Part shown: one piece after another, positions 24,982 to 33,651 of the stretch
How the letters are laid out: every line of letters starts with the position of its first letter
Numbering within the stretch: the first letter of the stretch is position 1
Made by a program: the position numbers and the translations under genes
The notes under the pieces: generated by a model
Seen by the model: only the letters and a program-made list of their open reading frames with translations
Told to the model about the DNA's origin: nothing
Database searches by the model: none
From: Bacillota bacterium
GTDB taxonomy: Bacteria; Bacillota; Clostridia; Christensenellales; UMGS416
Length of the DNA stretch: 64,000 nt
NCBI GenBank assembly: GCA_023435705.1
Contig: JAEYRH010000003.1
Span: forward strand, 62,001 to 126,000
Reading direction: 5' to 3'

Positions 24982-25986
24982 ATGGCTCAACAATTGCGTT
25001 CCAATGAAAAGGTGGCCATACTGCTGATTGCGCTGGGCAAGGAGTATTCTGCCCAGATTTTCAAGCATCTGAACGAAGATGAGATCGAACAGATCACGAT
25101 GGATATCGCCAACATGCGTCAGGTCAGCAAGGAAATGAAGGAAAGCGTGCTCGACGAGTTTTACCAGGTCTGCCTGGTGCAGAACTACATCAGTGAGGGC
25201 GGCATCGAGTATGCCCGCGAGATCCTGAACAACGCAATCGGCCAGCAAAAGGCCGTGGAGATCATCAACAAGCTCACCTCCACGTTGCAGGTGCGGCCCT
25301 TTGATTTTGTGCGCAAGGCTGATCCCAACCAGATTCTGAACTTCATCCAGAACGAACACCCACAGACGATCGCGCTGGTGTTCAGTTATCTGGACTCCAC
25401 GCTGGCAGCCAACATTCTTGCATCATTACCGCTGGACCTGCAGATTGAAGTGGTGGCCAGGATCGCCAAGATGAACCGCACCAGCCCTGAATACATCAAG
25501 GAAATCGAGCGGATCCTTGAGCGGAAGCTTTCCACGATGGTAGTGTCTGACTACGCCACCGTGGGCGGTGTGGACTACATCGTGTCCATGCTCAACAGTG
25601 TGGACCGCGGCACCGAAAAGCACATCCTGGAAAACCTCGAGCTGCAAAATGGTGACCTGGCCGAAGAGATCCGCCGCAAGATGTTTATCTTTGAAGACAT
25701 CGTCAAGCTCAACAAGATGGCCATTCAGCGCGTGCTCCGCGAAGTGGACAAGCACGACCTCACCGTGGCGCTGAAGGGTGCTCCGGCAGACGTGGCCAAG
25801 GTGATCTACGAGAACATCTCCAAGCGCCTGCAGGAGATGATCAAGGAAGACCTGGAGATCATGGGCCCGGTTCGTGTGCGCGATGTGGAGGAGGCTCAAC
25901 AGAAGATCGTCAACATCATCCGCAGCCTGGACGATTCCGGCGAGATCGTGATTTCCCGCGGCAAGGAGGACGGCTTGATTGCCTAA
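24982..25986 (+). CDS. fliG: Flagellar motor switch protein FliG
   Basis: Rotor protein that contacts the stator and sets rotation direction. 334 residues, the usual size. Seen: N-terminal KVAILLIALGKEYSAQIFKHL, the middle-domain ENEHPQTIALVFSYL with the EHPQ motif, and the C-terminal torque helix region (LTVALKGAPADVAKVIYENISKRL, then MGPVRVRDVEEAQQKIVNIIRSLDDSGEIVI) with conserved charged residues. Motor stator genes are not in the window. The end overlaps the fliH start by 8 bases. Confidence 0.98.
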   Translation: MAQQLRSNEKVAILLIALGKEYSAQIFKHLNEDEIEQITMDIANMRQVSKEMKESVLDEFYQVCLVQNYISEGGIEYAREILNNAIGQQKAVEIINKLTSTLQVRPFDFVRKADPNQILNFIQNEHPQTIALVFSYLDSTLAANILASLPLDLQIEVVARIAKMNRTSPEYIKEIERILERKLSTMVVSDYATVGGVDYIVSMLNSVDRGTEKHILENLELQNGDLAEEIRRKMFIFEDIVKLNKMAIQRVLREVDKHDLTVALKGAPADVAKVIYENISKRLQEMIKEDLEIMGPVRVRDVEEAQQKIVNIIRSLDDSGEIVISRGKEDGLIA

Positions 25987-26719
25987 GATCATTCGCTCAT
26001 CCGGCGTGAACATTGAGCGGGCCCATCCGCTGGTTGTGCCCATGAAGGGCCACATTGCGGAGGGGCTCATTGTATCATGCCCGTTGCCTGAGCCGGAGCC
26101 GGCCCCTCCGGACGTGGCGGTCGCCCAGGCATCGGCGGAGGCCGTGGTGGAAGAAATCCTAAGCCGCGCCCGCAACGACGCCGATGAGATGCTGATGAAC
26201 GCGCGAGCTGAAACAATGCGCGTGCTGCAGGAAGCTGTGCGGGAGGGCCACGAGCAGGGGTATACGGAAGTGCAGCGCCAATGGTCCCTGCTGAAGGCAG
26301 CCATGGCTGAGGAGATGGATAAGGCTGTGGAGTCGCTGCAAAGCGAGCGCCGTCAGATCCTCAAAGATCTGGAGCAAGATGTGCTGAACCTTGTGTTTGA
26401 CATAGCAGAGAAGGTGCTCGTGGTGGAAATGGATCGCAGCGAGGAGTGGGTTGCCGCCATGGTCAAAGAGGCACTCCGGCAGATGGAGAGCGACGGCACA
26501 GCGGTGATCCGCGTGGCCGCCGATGCCCGCACCCGCGTGACTGAATCCTGTGAACGGCTGCTCGCAGCCGCAGGCAAGCCCATCTCCAAGCTGACGGTTG
26601 TGGCAGACAGCACCATGCCGCCCGGCGGGTGTGTGATCGAAACCGAACGGGGATTTGTGAACAATGGCGTGGAAGAGAAATTTGACAAATTGAAATCCGT
26701 TTTGAAACAGAATGCTTAA
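25979..26719 (+). CDS. fliH: Flagellar export ATPase regulator FliH
   Basis: Holds the export ATPase FliI at the C-ring. 246 residues from a TTG start at 25979, with AAGGAGGA eight bases upstream inside fliG. The layout is typical: a variable N-terminus, a long acidic/alanine-rich coiled coil (AEAVVEEILSRARNDADEMLMNARAETMRVLQEA then REGHEQGY), and a C-terminal domain with VLNLVFDIAEKVL and MPPGGCVIETERGFVNNGVEEKFDKL. It overlaps fliI by 8 bases. Confidence 0.93.
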   Translation: MPKIIRSSGVNIERAHPLVVPMKGHIAEGLIVSCPLPEPEPAPPDVAVAQASAEAVVEEILSRARNDADEMLMNARAETMRVLQEAVREGHEQGYTEVQRQWSLLKAAMAEEMDKAVESLQSERRQILKDLEQDVLNLVFDIAEKVLVVEMDRSEEWVAAMVKEALRQMESDGTAVIRVAADARTRVTESCERLLAAAGKPISKLTVVADSTMPPGGCVIETERGFVNNGVEEKFDKLKSVLKQNA

Positions 26720-28052
26720 TTTTTTGAAGAAACCTGTCGATATGGATAAGTACAGGCAACTCGTCAATGAGGCAGAGCTGCAGCAATACAGCGGGTTTGT
26801 GAGCCAGATCATCGGGCTCACGATCGAGTCCAACGGGCCCGCTGCCAAGATCGGCGACCTCTGCAATATTCACACGCTCCGCGAGGAGAAGCCCATCCCG
26901 GCCGAGGTGGTCGGCTTCCGAGGCAACAAGATCCTGCTGATGCCTTTTGGCGATCTGGCAGGGGTTGGGCCCGGCAGCCGGGTGGTCTCGACCCGTGGGT
27001 CACTGAAAGTGGCTGTCGGGATGGAGCTTCAGGGGAGAATCCTCGATGGGCTGGGCCATTTCATTGACAAGAAAGATGCCTGCCTGCCCAAGACGTTCTA
27101 CAACATCGAAAACGCACCGCCGGATCCGCTTTCGCGCAAGAGGATCAGCGAGGTGATGCCACTGGGCATCAAGGCCATCGACAGCCTTTTGACCTGCGGG
27201 CGGGGGCAGCGCGTGGGCATCTTCGCCGGCTCCGGTGTGGGCAAGTCCACACTGCTGGGCATGATCGCCCGCTATGCCAAGGCCGACATCAACGTGATCA
27301 CGCTGGTGGGCGAACGGGGCCGCGAGGTGAATGAATTCATCGAACGCGACCTGCAAGCCGAGGGCTTGAAGCGTTCGGTTCTGGTAATCGCCACCTCGGA
27401 CCAGCCCGCCATCGTGCGGGTGAAGTCGGCAATGATCGGGACTGCAATTGCCGAGTATTTCCGCGACCAGGGTTTGAATGTGCTGCTGCTCATGGATTCG
27501 CTGACCCGCTTCGCCATGGCCCAAAGGGAGATTGGGATGGCGATCGGCGAGCCGCCTGTGTCCAGGGGCTACACACCCTCCGTGTTCGCGCAGATGCCAA
27601 GGCTGCTGGAGCGGTCCGGCAATTCGGACCGGGGCTCCATCACAGGCCTCTACACGGTTCTGGTGGATGGTGACGACATGAACGAGCCTGTGGCCGACAC
27701 CGTGCGCGGCATTCTGGACGGGCACATTGTGTTGTCGCGCCAGATGGCCAACCGAAACCATTATCCGGCCATCGATGTGCTGGCCAGCGTGAGCCGCCTG
27801 ATGTCTGACATCTCCGCACCGGAGCACCTGAAGGCGGCGGGGTTTGTGAAAAGCCGCATGGCCACATACCGCGACGCGCAGGACCTGATTTCCATCGGTG
27901 CCTACAAGCAAGGCACCAACCCGGATATTGATGAGGCGGTGCGCCTCATGCCCCAGATCAACCAGCTTCTGACCCAGCAGGTGAAAGACAGCTTCGGGTT
28001 TGAAGACACGATACAGCTTCTGACACAAATTGCCAGGCGTGAAGGCAAATGA
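26712..28052 (+). CDS. fliI: Flagellum-specific ATP synthase FliI
   Basis: Cytoplasmic ATPase that feeds export substrates to the type III gate. 446 residues. Walker A is AGSGVGKSTL (about residue 175), Walker B LLLMDSLTRFAMAQREI, plus the family signature PPVSRGYTPSVFAQMPRLLERSG. The N-terminal beta domain (KIGDLCNIH, VVGFRGNKILLMPFGDLAGVGPGSRV) precedes the catalytic core. It overlaps fliH by 8 bases and fliJ by 4. Confidence 0.98.
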   Translation: MLNFLKKPVDMDKYRQLVNEAELQQYSGFVSQIIGLTIESNGPAAKIGDLCNIHTLREEKPIPAEVVGFRGNKILLMPFGDLAGVGPGSRVVSTRGSLKVAVGMELQGRILDGLGHFIDKKDACLPKTFYNIENAPPDPLSRKRISEVMPLGIKAIDSLLTCGRGQRVGIFAGSGVGKSTLLGMIARYAKADINVITLVGERGREVNEFIERDLQAEGLKRSVLVIATSDQPAIVRVKSAMIGTAIAEYFRDQGLNVLLLMDSLTRFAMAQREIGMAIGEPPVSRGYTPSVFAQMPRLLERSGNSDRGSITGLYTVLVDGDDMNEPVADTVRGILDGHIVLSRQMANRNHYPAIDVLASVSRLMSDISAPEHLKAAGFVKSRMATYRDAQDLISIGAYKQGTNPDIDEAVRLMPQINQLLTQQVKDSFGFEDTIQLLTQIARREGK

Positions 28053-28498
28053 AAAAGTTCGCATTCACCTTGCAGACGCTGCTGAACCTCAAGCAATCCC
28101 AGGAGAAGCAGGAGCGCAACAGCCTTGCGGCTTTGACCGTGCGGCTGAACCAGCTCTTGAGCGAGAGGGAAGACATGCTTGGGCGCAGGGAGAAGGCGTC
28201 TGACACATATGGGCAAAGGCTGGCCTCCGGCATGAGAGCCGCGGAGACCCAGCACTACACGGCCTATTTCCGCATGATGAAAGACCTCCTGGCCGAGCAG
28301 GACCGCAAAATTGAGGCGGCCCGGCAGGAGACGGAGGAGTGCCGCCGCAGGCTTGTGGAGGTGCTCCGCGAGATCCACATGCTGGAAAACCTCAGGGAGA
28401 AGCAATACCAGCAATACCAGCAAGAAGTGCAGATAGAACAGGAAAAGACAATCGGGGACTTTGTGTCCTACCAGACTGCCCAACCTCCGGCCAATTGA
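28049..28498 (+). CDS. fliJ: Flagellar export chaperone FliJ
   Basis: A 149-residue coiled-coil protein that sits in the FliI hexamer and escorts export. The N-terminus KFAFTLQTLLNLKQSQEKQERN is characteristic; the rest is nearly continuous charged helix ending in a Gln/Tyr-rich stretch (REKQYQQYQQEVQIEQEK). The position after fliI, with a 4-base overlap, settles the call despite low sequence conservation in this family. Confidence 0.93.
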   Translation: MKKFAFTLQTLLNLKQSQEKQERNSLAALTVRLNQLLSEREDMLGRREKASDTYGQRLASGMRAAETQHYTAYFRMMKDLLAEQDRKIEAARQETEECRRRLVEVLREIHMLENLREKQYQQYQQEVQIEQEKTIGDFVSYQTAQPPAN

Positions 28499-28521
28499 CA
28501 AATCCATAATGGGGGACCGCC

Positions 28522-29139
28522 ATGACAATGAAACCGGCTCCGGCCAAAAAGCCCGGCGCTGCCGGAGGCATACCCGGAAAAGCCCAAAAGAAAGAAAAGA
28601 AGCCCAAAAAGCCAATGGCACGGCCCGTTGTGGCACTGCTTACAGTATTTTTCATGCTGCTGCTGGTGGGCGGCGCTGGAGCATGCCTGTGGTTTGACGT
28701 GGGTGGTTTCGGCAAACAGGCGGCAGCCCTTTTCCCGCAGTACCGCGTGGCGATGGCCGATGTGGAGAAGCTTAAGGCTGACCAGGTTGCAGCCGGGCAA
28801 AAGCTGGCAGCAGACACCGAGGCGCTGGCTGCAAAGGAAAAGGCGCTTGCCAAAGCTGAGGCGAATCTGGCAAGCCGTGAGGAAAAGCTAAAAACGGATC
28901 GGGCCGCGCTGGAAGCCAGGCAAGCCCAGGTGAAAACCGAAGAGGAAAGGCGGCAGACCATCATCGACATTTATTCGGCGATGGAACCCAAGGCGGCGGC
29001 TGAGATGCTGGATAAGGCAACAACGCTGCAAGACGCCGCGGCGGTCCTGAAGCTTTTGAGCACCGAAACGGTGGCAAGCATCCTGGCAGAGATGGATGCG
29101 AAGAAAGCTTATGAGCTGACTAAACTCCTAGGGCAGTGA
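28522..29139 (+). CDS. MotE/YlxF-like flagellar membrane protein
   Basis: A 205-residue membrane protein with a Lys/Pro-rich cytoplasmic head (about 35 residues), one membrane helix (VVALLTVFFMLLLVGGAGACLWF), an alanine/lysine-rich coiled coil (residues about 75-135) and a C-terminal MgtE-N-like segment (IIDIYSAMEPKAAAEMLDKA and VLKLLSTETVASILAEMDAKKAYEL). This is the layout of the MotE chaperone-like family and of Bacillus YlxF, found between fliJ and fliK as here. In other bacteria MotE assists stator or motor assembly; that role here is inference. Confidence 0.83.
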   Translation: MTMKPAPAKKPGAAGGIPGKAQKKEKKPKKPMARPVVALLTVFFMLLLVGGAGACLWFDVGGFGKQAAALFPQYRVAMADVEKLKADQVAAGQKLAADTEALAAKEKALAKAEANLASREEKLKTDRAALEARQAQVKTEEERRQTIIDIYSAMEPKAAAEMLDKATTLQDAAAVLKLLSTETVASILAEMDAKKAYELTKLLGQ

Positions 29140-29166
29140 TGCCGATATAAAACAGGGGGTGAACAG

Positions 29167-30564
29167 ATGGACCCAATCGCAATGGTTGCGCAGGCAGCGC
29201 AGCCGGCGACTGAAACAAAGCTAACCTCCGCCGGTGCCAATTTTAAAGCCGGCGGCGTATTTGAAATTCTGATGTCGCGGGAAATCGGTATGATTTCTGG
29301 CGAAGCCAAGGGGCTTGCCAAGAAAAATGCCGGGGCGGGCGACCCAATGATGTGGCTGATGTCCGTGCTGATGCAGATGAGCCAGGCTTCAGGCGCAGAG
29401 CAGACCGAAGCCGCGCAGGCTGATGGCATGACACAGGCTGTGGCCGGTGTCCAGCCAGAGGAGCCGCAGCCCGGTGAAGACAAAAACACAGTGCTGGCAG
29501 AGGCAGCAGCAGCTTTGCTCCAGTGGTTTACCGCAAACCCGGAGCAAGTGCAGACCTTCGTGAATGACCTGAAGACCGGTTCGGCCGGCGCAACCCAGGT
29601 GGCTGATTCAATCAGCGATGCGTTGCAGGGCGGGAAGCCGCAGCCCGGCTGGCAGGCAGCGGATATCAGCGCTTTGCTGCAATCGGTTGTCGCCGGAGAC
29701 GAGCAACAGGCTGCTGCAGGAAATGTGGAAACGATTGAGGGCAATCGCGCTCTGAAGCAGATCAAGGAGCTCTTTGCACAGGCCCTGACTGCCCATCCCG
29801 CCGAAACTGAGCATACTCCGGTGCAAAGCACTGCCGGCGTATGGGCGCAGGAAATCAATTCAGACACAGGGCTGCAGGCCACCAAGCCTGCCGAGGCCCC
29901 TCAGGCTGCGGTGGCATCCGGAACACAAACGGTGCCAGCCAATGCTGCGGGCAAAGCAAGTGAAAGCCATGGCAGCGCCGGAGCCAACGCCGGCGGGGGA
30001 ACGCAGACGTCTGGCGATGATGAGACTGTGACATTTCATGCGGCTTTGAGAGCATATCACAGCATCGTGCAGGCACCTTCCCAATCTGCGGAATCATTGC
30101 CAGCCAAGGCTGTGGCCACTGCAACCAGGCCCGGCACAGAGGCGTTTGACGCCATCGTGCAGGGCATCAGCGGCTTGAAGGATGCCTCCGCCAAGGAAAT
30201 TCAAATCGAGCTCAAACCCGAGTTTCTGGGGAAGGTCACAATACATCTTGCAATGGAAGAAGGCGGCCTCGTGGCAAAAATTGCGGCTGCCAACCCTCGG
30301 GTGCAGGACTCCTTTTTGAATCAGGTAAATTCGTTGCAATCTGTATTGGCTGACCAGGGGTTGAAGGATGTGCGGGTGATCGTAACTTCTTCCTCCGTGC
30401 AGGACCTCAATTTGCAGCAGCAGGCAGACCGCCGCAGCCAGAACCAACAGCAACAGCAAAAGCGAAACCGCTTCGCTGTGCAGGGCGTGGAAACAACCAC
30501 CACGCCGGCGGTGCAGGCCTATGAGGCATTCTACAACACCAGTGCCATCAACTATTTGGCCTGA
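29167..30564 (+). CDS. fliK: Flagellar hook-length control protein FliK
   Basis: Exported ruler that switches export from hook to filament proteins. 465 residues. The N-terminal two thirds are Ala/Gln/Gly-rich and poorly conserved. The diagnostic C-terminal domain is IQIELKPEFLGKVTIHLAMEEGGLVAKIAAANPRVQDSFL (about residues 340-380) followed by a Gln-rich tail (RRSQNQQQQQKRNR). The position between the MotE-like gene and flgD is as expected. GGGGGTGA precedes the ATG. Confidence 0.92.
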   Translation: MDPIAMVAQAAQPATETKLTSAGANFKAGGVFEILMSREIGMISGEAKGLAKKNAGAGDPMMWLMSVLMQMSQASGAEQTEAAQADGMTQAVAGVQPEEPQPGEDKNTVLAEAAAALLQWFTANPEQVQTFVNDLKTGSAGATQVADSISDALQGGKPQPGWQAADISALLQSVVAGDEQQAAAGNVETIEGNRALKQIKELFAQALTAHPAETEHTPVQSTAGVWAQEINSDTGLQATKPAEAPQAAVASGTQTVPANAAGKASESHGSAGANAGGGTQTSGDDETVTFHAALRAYHSIVQAPSQSAESLPAKAVATATRPGTEAFDAIVQGISGLKDASAKEIQIELKPEFLGKVTIHLAMEEGGLVAKIAAANPRVQDSFLNQVNSLQSVLADQGLKDVRVIVTSSSVQDLNLQQQADRRSQNQQQQQKRNRFAVQGVETTTTPAVQAYEAFYNTSAINYLA

Positions 30565-30576
30565 GAAAGGAATCCG

Positions 30577-31197
30577 ATGGATATCAACAGTATCCTTTCC
30601 ATGCAAAACACTGCATCCACAAACTCCACCCCGGCGCGCAACACCACCGGTGAACTGGGAAAGGACGAGTTCCTGAAGATATTGATTGCGCAGATGCAGA
30701 ATCAGGATCCGACCTCACCCATGGACAACGGCCAGTTCATCTCCCAGATGGCGCAGTTCAGCGCGCTGGAGCAGATGCAGCAATTGAATACGTCAATGCA
30801 ATACAGCCAGGCCTACTCTCTGCTGGGCAAAAACGTGTCGGCGACTGTTACCAATTCCGACGGCACAACTACTACGGTCTCTGGCATGGTGAGCGGCGTG
30901 ACCACCTATAATAATGTGCCCTACCTTTATGTGAACGGCAACTTGCTTTCGATCGATGCGGGCATCTCTGTATTTGGGCAGGACGCTGACCAGATGCTGC
31001 TGCAAGGCTCGTCGATGATCGGCAAATACATCACCGGTACCTATCAGGACAGCCAAGGCGTTTCACATGATATCACCGGCAAGGTGGACAGGCTGGAAGT
31101 GAAAGACGGCGCTCTGATGCTATACGTAGGAAGCCAGCCCGTTTATCTTGCAGACGTCACCGGTGTGTCTGACACTGCTCCTGCACCAGCAGGCTAA
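30577..31197 (+). CDS. flgD: Flagellar hook-capping scaffold FlgD
   Basis: Cap that allows hook subunits to polymerise. 206 residues. Conserved N-terminal LGKDEFLKILIAQMQNQDPTSPMDNGQFISQMAQFSALEQMQQL is unmistakable; the C-terminal Ig-like half (VSATVTNSDGTTTTVSGMVSGVTTY...) is more variable. It lies 12 bases after fliK and upstream of the hook gene. Confidence 0.95.
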   Translation: MDINSILSMQNTASTNSTPARNTTGELGKDEFLKILIAQMQNQDPTSPMDNGQFISQMAQFSALEQMQQLNTSMQYSQAYSLLGKNVSATVTNSDGTTTTVSGMVSGVTTYNNVPYLYVNGNLLSIDAGISVFGQDADQMLLQGSSMIGKYITGTYQDSQGVSHDITGKVDRLEVKDGALMLYVGSQPVYLADVTGVSDTAPAPAG

Positions 31198-31246
31198 CCA
31201 TTCAGCGCATGCCCCAACAATCGTATGATTACAGGAGGAAGATAGA

Positions 31247-32059
31247 ATGCTCAGATCCCTATATTCCGGCGTTTCGGGCCTGAAGAACCACCAGATCCGC
31301 ATGGACGTGATCGGTAACAACATCGCCAACGTCAACACCACCGGCTACAAATCCAGCCGCGTGATTTTCTCAGACATCTATAGCCAGACGCTGCAGCCGG
31401 CTTCTGCCGGCACCGCCACCACAGGCGGCACCAACCCCAAACAGGTGGGCCTGGGTGTGACGATCGCCTCCATCGATGTGCTGCACACCCGCACCGGCTC
31501 CCAATACACCGGCAACGCGTTGGATGTGAGCATTGAAGGTGATGGCTTTTTCGTCATCAATGATGGCACGAACAACTTCTTCACCCGCGCCGGCAACTTC
31601 AAGACTGACGATGACAACTATCTCGTGACATCCTCCGGTATGAGGCTGCAAGCCATGGCAACACCGCCGGCCACCGGCACTGTGGACATCCAGATTCCCG
31701 CCGGATATTTCAACATCTCCATTGACAAGACTGGAGCAATCATCGGCATTAACAGCGCGACCAACGCAAAGGAGACGATCGGGCAGATCTGCATCGCCAA
31801 GTTCAACAATCAAGAGGCGTTGGAAAAGGTGGGTGAAAGCCTTTACCGCGAATCCGCCAACTCCGGTGCTCCTGCCTATGCCAATCCTGGCACCGCCGGC
31901 GCGGCCTACCTGAACCCCGGCGCGCTGGAAATGTCCAACGTGGACCTTGCGCAGGAGTTCACAGACATGATCATCACACAGCGTGGCTTTCAGGCCAACT
32001 CCAGAATCATCACGACGTCCGACCAGTTGCTGGAGGAATTGGTGAACCTGAAGCGGTAA
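31247..32059 (+). CDS. flgE: Flagellar hook protein FlgE (short Bacillota type)
   Basis: A 270-residue hook/rod-family protein. The N-terminus is LYSGVSGLKNHQIRMDVIGNNIANVNTTGYKSSRV, with IEGDGFFVINDGTNNFFTRAGNFKTDDDNYLV in the middle and a C-terminal coiled coil (LEMSNVDLAQEFTDMIITQRGFQANSRIITTSDQLLEELVNLKR). Length and motifs also fit FlgG; the hook assignment follows from its place right after flgD and before flbD, as for the roughly 264-residue hook protein of Bacillus subtilis. CAGGAGG precedes the start. A repeat-filled gap follows. Confidence 0.88.
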   Translation: MLRSLYSGVSGLKNHQIRMDVIGNNIANVNTTGYKSSRVIFSDIYSQTLQPASAGTATTGGTNPKQVGLGVTIASIDVLHTRTGSQYTGNALDVSIEGDGFFVINDGTNNFFTRAGNFKTDDDNYLVTSSGMRLQAMATPPATGTVDIQIPAGYFNISIDKTGAIIGINSATNAKETIGQICIAKFNNQEALEKVGESLYRESANSGAPAYANPGTAGAAYLNPGALEMSNVDLAQEFTDMIITQRGFQANSRIITTSDQLLEELVNLKR

Positions 32060-32086
32060 TCAGTAGTAGTTAGTTAATAGCCAGTG

Positions 32087-32253
32087 GGGAACGTCCCTTG
32101 CGGCGTTCCCTACTGATTCAACCGAGACGGATGACTCCCCCTGTCGCCTGAGGGCGACGTCCCCCTCTGTGAGGGGGTTAAAGAGTTGAATGTTCCCCTC
32201 CCAACCTCCCTCCAAGAGGGAGGTGCCCTCCACAGAGGGCGGAAGGAGTTCTT
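32087..32253. repeat. Intergenic repeat, modules A and B, inside the flagellar operon
   Basis: Between flgE and flbD. A dyad GGGAACGTCCC.../GCGGCGTTCCC (about 32087-32110) comes first, then module A (32135-32177; GTCGCC/GGCGAC at 32143-32158) and module B (32204-32252): stem 32204-32212 with 32216-32224, stem GCCCTC-CACA-GAGGGC at 32225-32240, and tail GGAAGGAG (32241-32248). The tail provides the ribosome site of flbD at 32254, five bases away. Confidence 0.82.
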
Positions 32254-32469
32254 ATGATCAAAGCCACCAAGCTCAACCATATAGAGTTCTATATCAACCC
32301 GGACCTGATTGAGTTCATGGAGGAATCGCCGGATACAGTCATCACATTGACTACGGGGATCAAGATTATTGTGGAGGAACGGGCTCAGGACATTGTAGAA
32401 CGCATCATCGAGTATCGCCGCACATGCTATACGAACCTGCCTTCGATCAGGCGGCCTGACAACGGCTGA
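32254..32469 (+). CDS. flbD: Flagellar protein FlbD (SwrD family)
   Basis: A 71-residue cytoplasmic protein of the FlbD/SwrD family. The N-terminus KATKLNHIEFYINPDLIEFMEESPDTVITLTTG and VEERAQDIVERIIEYRR are the conserved parts. In Bacillus subtilis SwrD raises motor torque; in many Bacillota it sits just before motA-motB or fliL. Here those genes are missing and the next gene is fliM. The ribosome site AAGGAG (32243-32248) is entirely contained in repeat module B. Confidence 0.9.
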   Translation: MIKATKLNHIEFYINPDLIEFMEESPDTVITLTTGIKIIVEERAQDIVERIIEYRRTCYTNLPSIRRPDNG

Positions 32470-32603
32470 TCGCGCAATCCCCAGCCGGTAATTTGCATTT
32501 CTGATGCAATGGAAGAGTATCTCACCCGCAAAGGCAATGGCTTGCGGGTATTTGCTGTTATATAAACAAATTTATACAAGATGTAGGAATTATTGTCATC
32601 TTA

Positions 32604-32612
32604 TGCTATAAT
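32604..32612 (+). promoter_or_regulatory. Extended -10 promoter before fliM
   Basis: TGCTATAAT at 32604-32612 is a perfect extended -10 element in an AT-rich 180-base gap; a good -35 is not seen. It would start transcription near 32619, 34 bases before the fliM start, giving the export/switch half of the operon its own promoter. Confidence 0.6.
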
Positions 32613-32652
32613 ATGCAAACAGGTGAATCCGCATTCAGGGAGGTGGCATGCC

Positions 32653-33651
32653 GTGGCCGAGGTGCTTTCACAAAGCGAGATTGACCAGCTTTTTCATGCC
32701 ATTTCCGCCGGTGAACACACGTTCATCGACGATGCAATAGATTCCAATGAGCAGAAAGTCAAGATATACGATTTTTCCAAGGCCAACAAGTTCAGCAAAG
32801 AACAAATGCGCACGCTGCACATCATCTATGAGTCCATGGCCAGGCAGCTGAGCACCTACTTCTCCGGCACGTTACGCACGCTCTGTGAGGTCTCTGTGGT
32901 CAGCGTGGAGGAGCAGATATTCAAGGAGTTCAATAACTCCCTGCCGTCGCCGGTCGTGCTGGCGCTGATGGGTCTGGCTCCGATGCAGGGATCGCTGCTG
33001 ATGTCAATTTCACCGGTGGTGGCTTATGGCATCATCAACCGGCTGTTTGGCGGTTCTGGCGACCCAGGCGACAGCGACAGGACGTTCACAGAGATTGAGC
33101 TGGCGGTGCTGGAGCGGATCCTGCGGCAATGCCTGCCGCTGATGGTGGAGCCTTGGGAAAAGATCACCCATGTGGATCCGATCCTTGAGCGCATCGAGAC
33201 CAGCAGCCAGTTCACACAGATTGTAAACCTCAATGAGGCGGTTGCGATCATCACGATGCAGATCAAGACCAACGATCTGGATGGCTACATCAGCATCTGC
33301 ATCCCGCACATTGCTATCGAACCAATCGCCAAGCAGCTCACGACCACTCTGATGTTTTCCGGCAAGATCAACCGCCGTGTGGTGGGTGACAAAAGCCCGA
33401 TGATCCAGAAGCGCATCCTTGACACAATGCTCAATGTGCAAGCAATCCTGGCGGAGGCCTCGATGACGGTGGAGGAAATTCTGAGCCTCAGGCTGGGTGA
33501 TGTGATCCAGCTGGATAACACCGTAAATGATGAAATCAAGATCAAGGTGGAGCACCTGACCAAGGCGTATGGCAAGCTGGGTGTGCGCAACAACCGTTAC
33601 GCCATCAAACTCACCAAAATCATCAAGGAAGAGGAAACTGCCGATGAATAG
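32653..33651 (+). CDS. fliM: Flagellar motor switch protein FliM
   Basis: C-ring protein that binds CheY-P and flips rotation. 332 residues from GTG 32653 (MAEVLSQSEIDQLF), with GGGAGGTGG six bases upstream; the open frame further 5' is promoter DNA. The N-terminal LSQSEIDQLFHAI is the CheY-P-binding peptide, followed by IYDFSKANKFSKEQMRTLHIIYESMARQLS, the CheC-like middle with GSLLMSISPVVAYGIINRLFGG, and a C-terminal FliN-like domain (EEILSLRLGDVIQLDNTV). It overlaps fliY by 8 bases. Confidence 0.96.
   Translation: MAEVLSQSEIDQLFHAISAGEHTFIDDAIDSNEQKVKIYDFSKANKFSKEQMRTLHIIYESMARQLSTYFSGTLRTLCEVSVVSVEEQIFKEFNNSLPSPVVLALMGLAPMQGSLLMSISPVVAYGIINRLFGGSGDPGDSDRTFTEIELAVLERILRQCLPLMVEPWEKITHVDPILERIETSSQFTQIVNLNEAVAIITMQIKTNDLDGYISICIPHIAIEPIAKQLTTTLMFSGKINRRVVGDKSPMIQKRILDTMLNVQAILAEASMTVEEILSLRLGDVIQLDNTVNDEIKIKVEHLTKAYGKLGVRNNRYAIKLTKIIKEEETADE

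Noticed and set aside
27000..28064. 354-codon minus-strand frame across fliI
   Set aside because: Antisense shadow of the fully conserved FliI gene.
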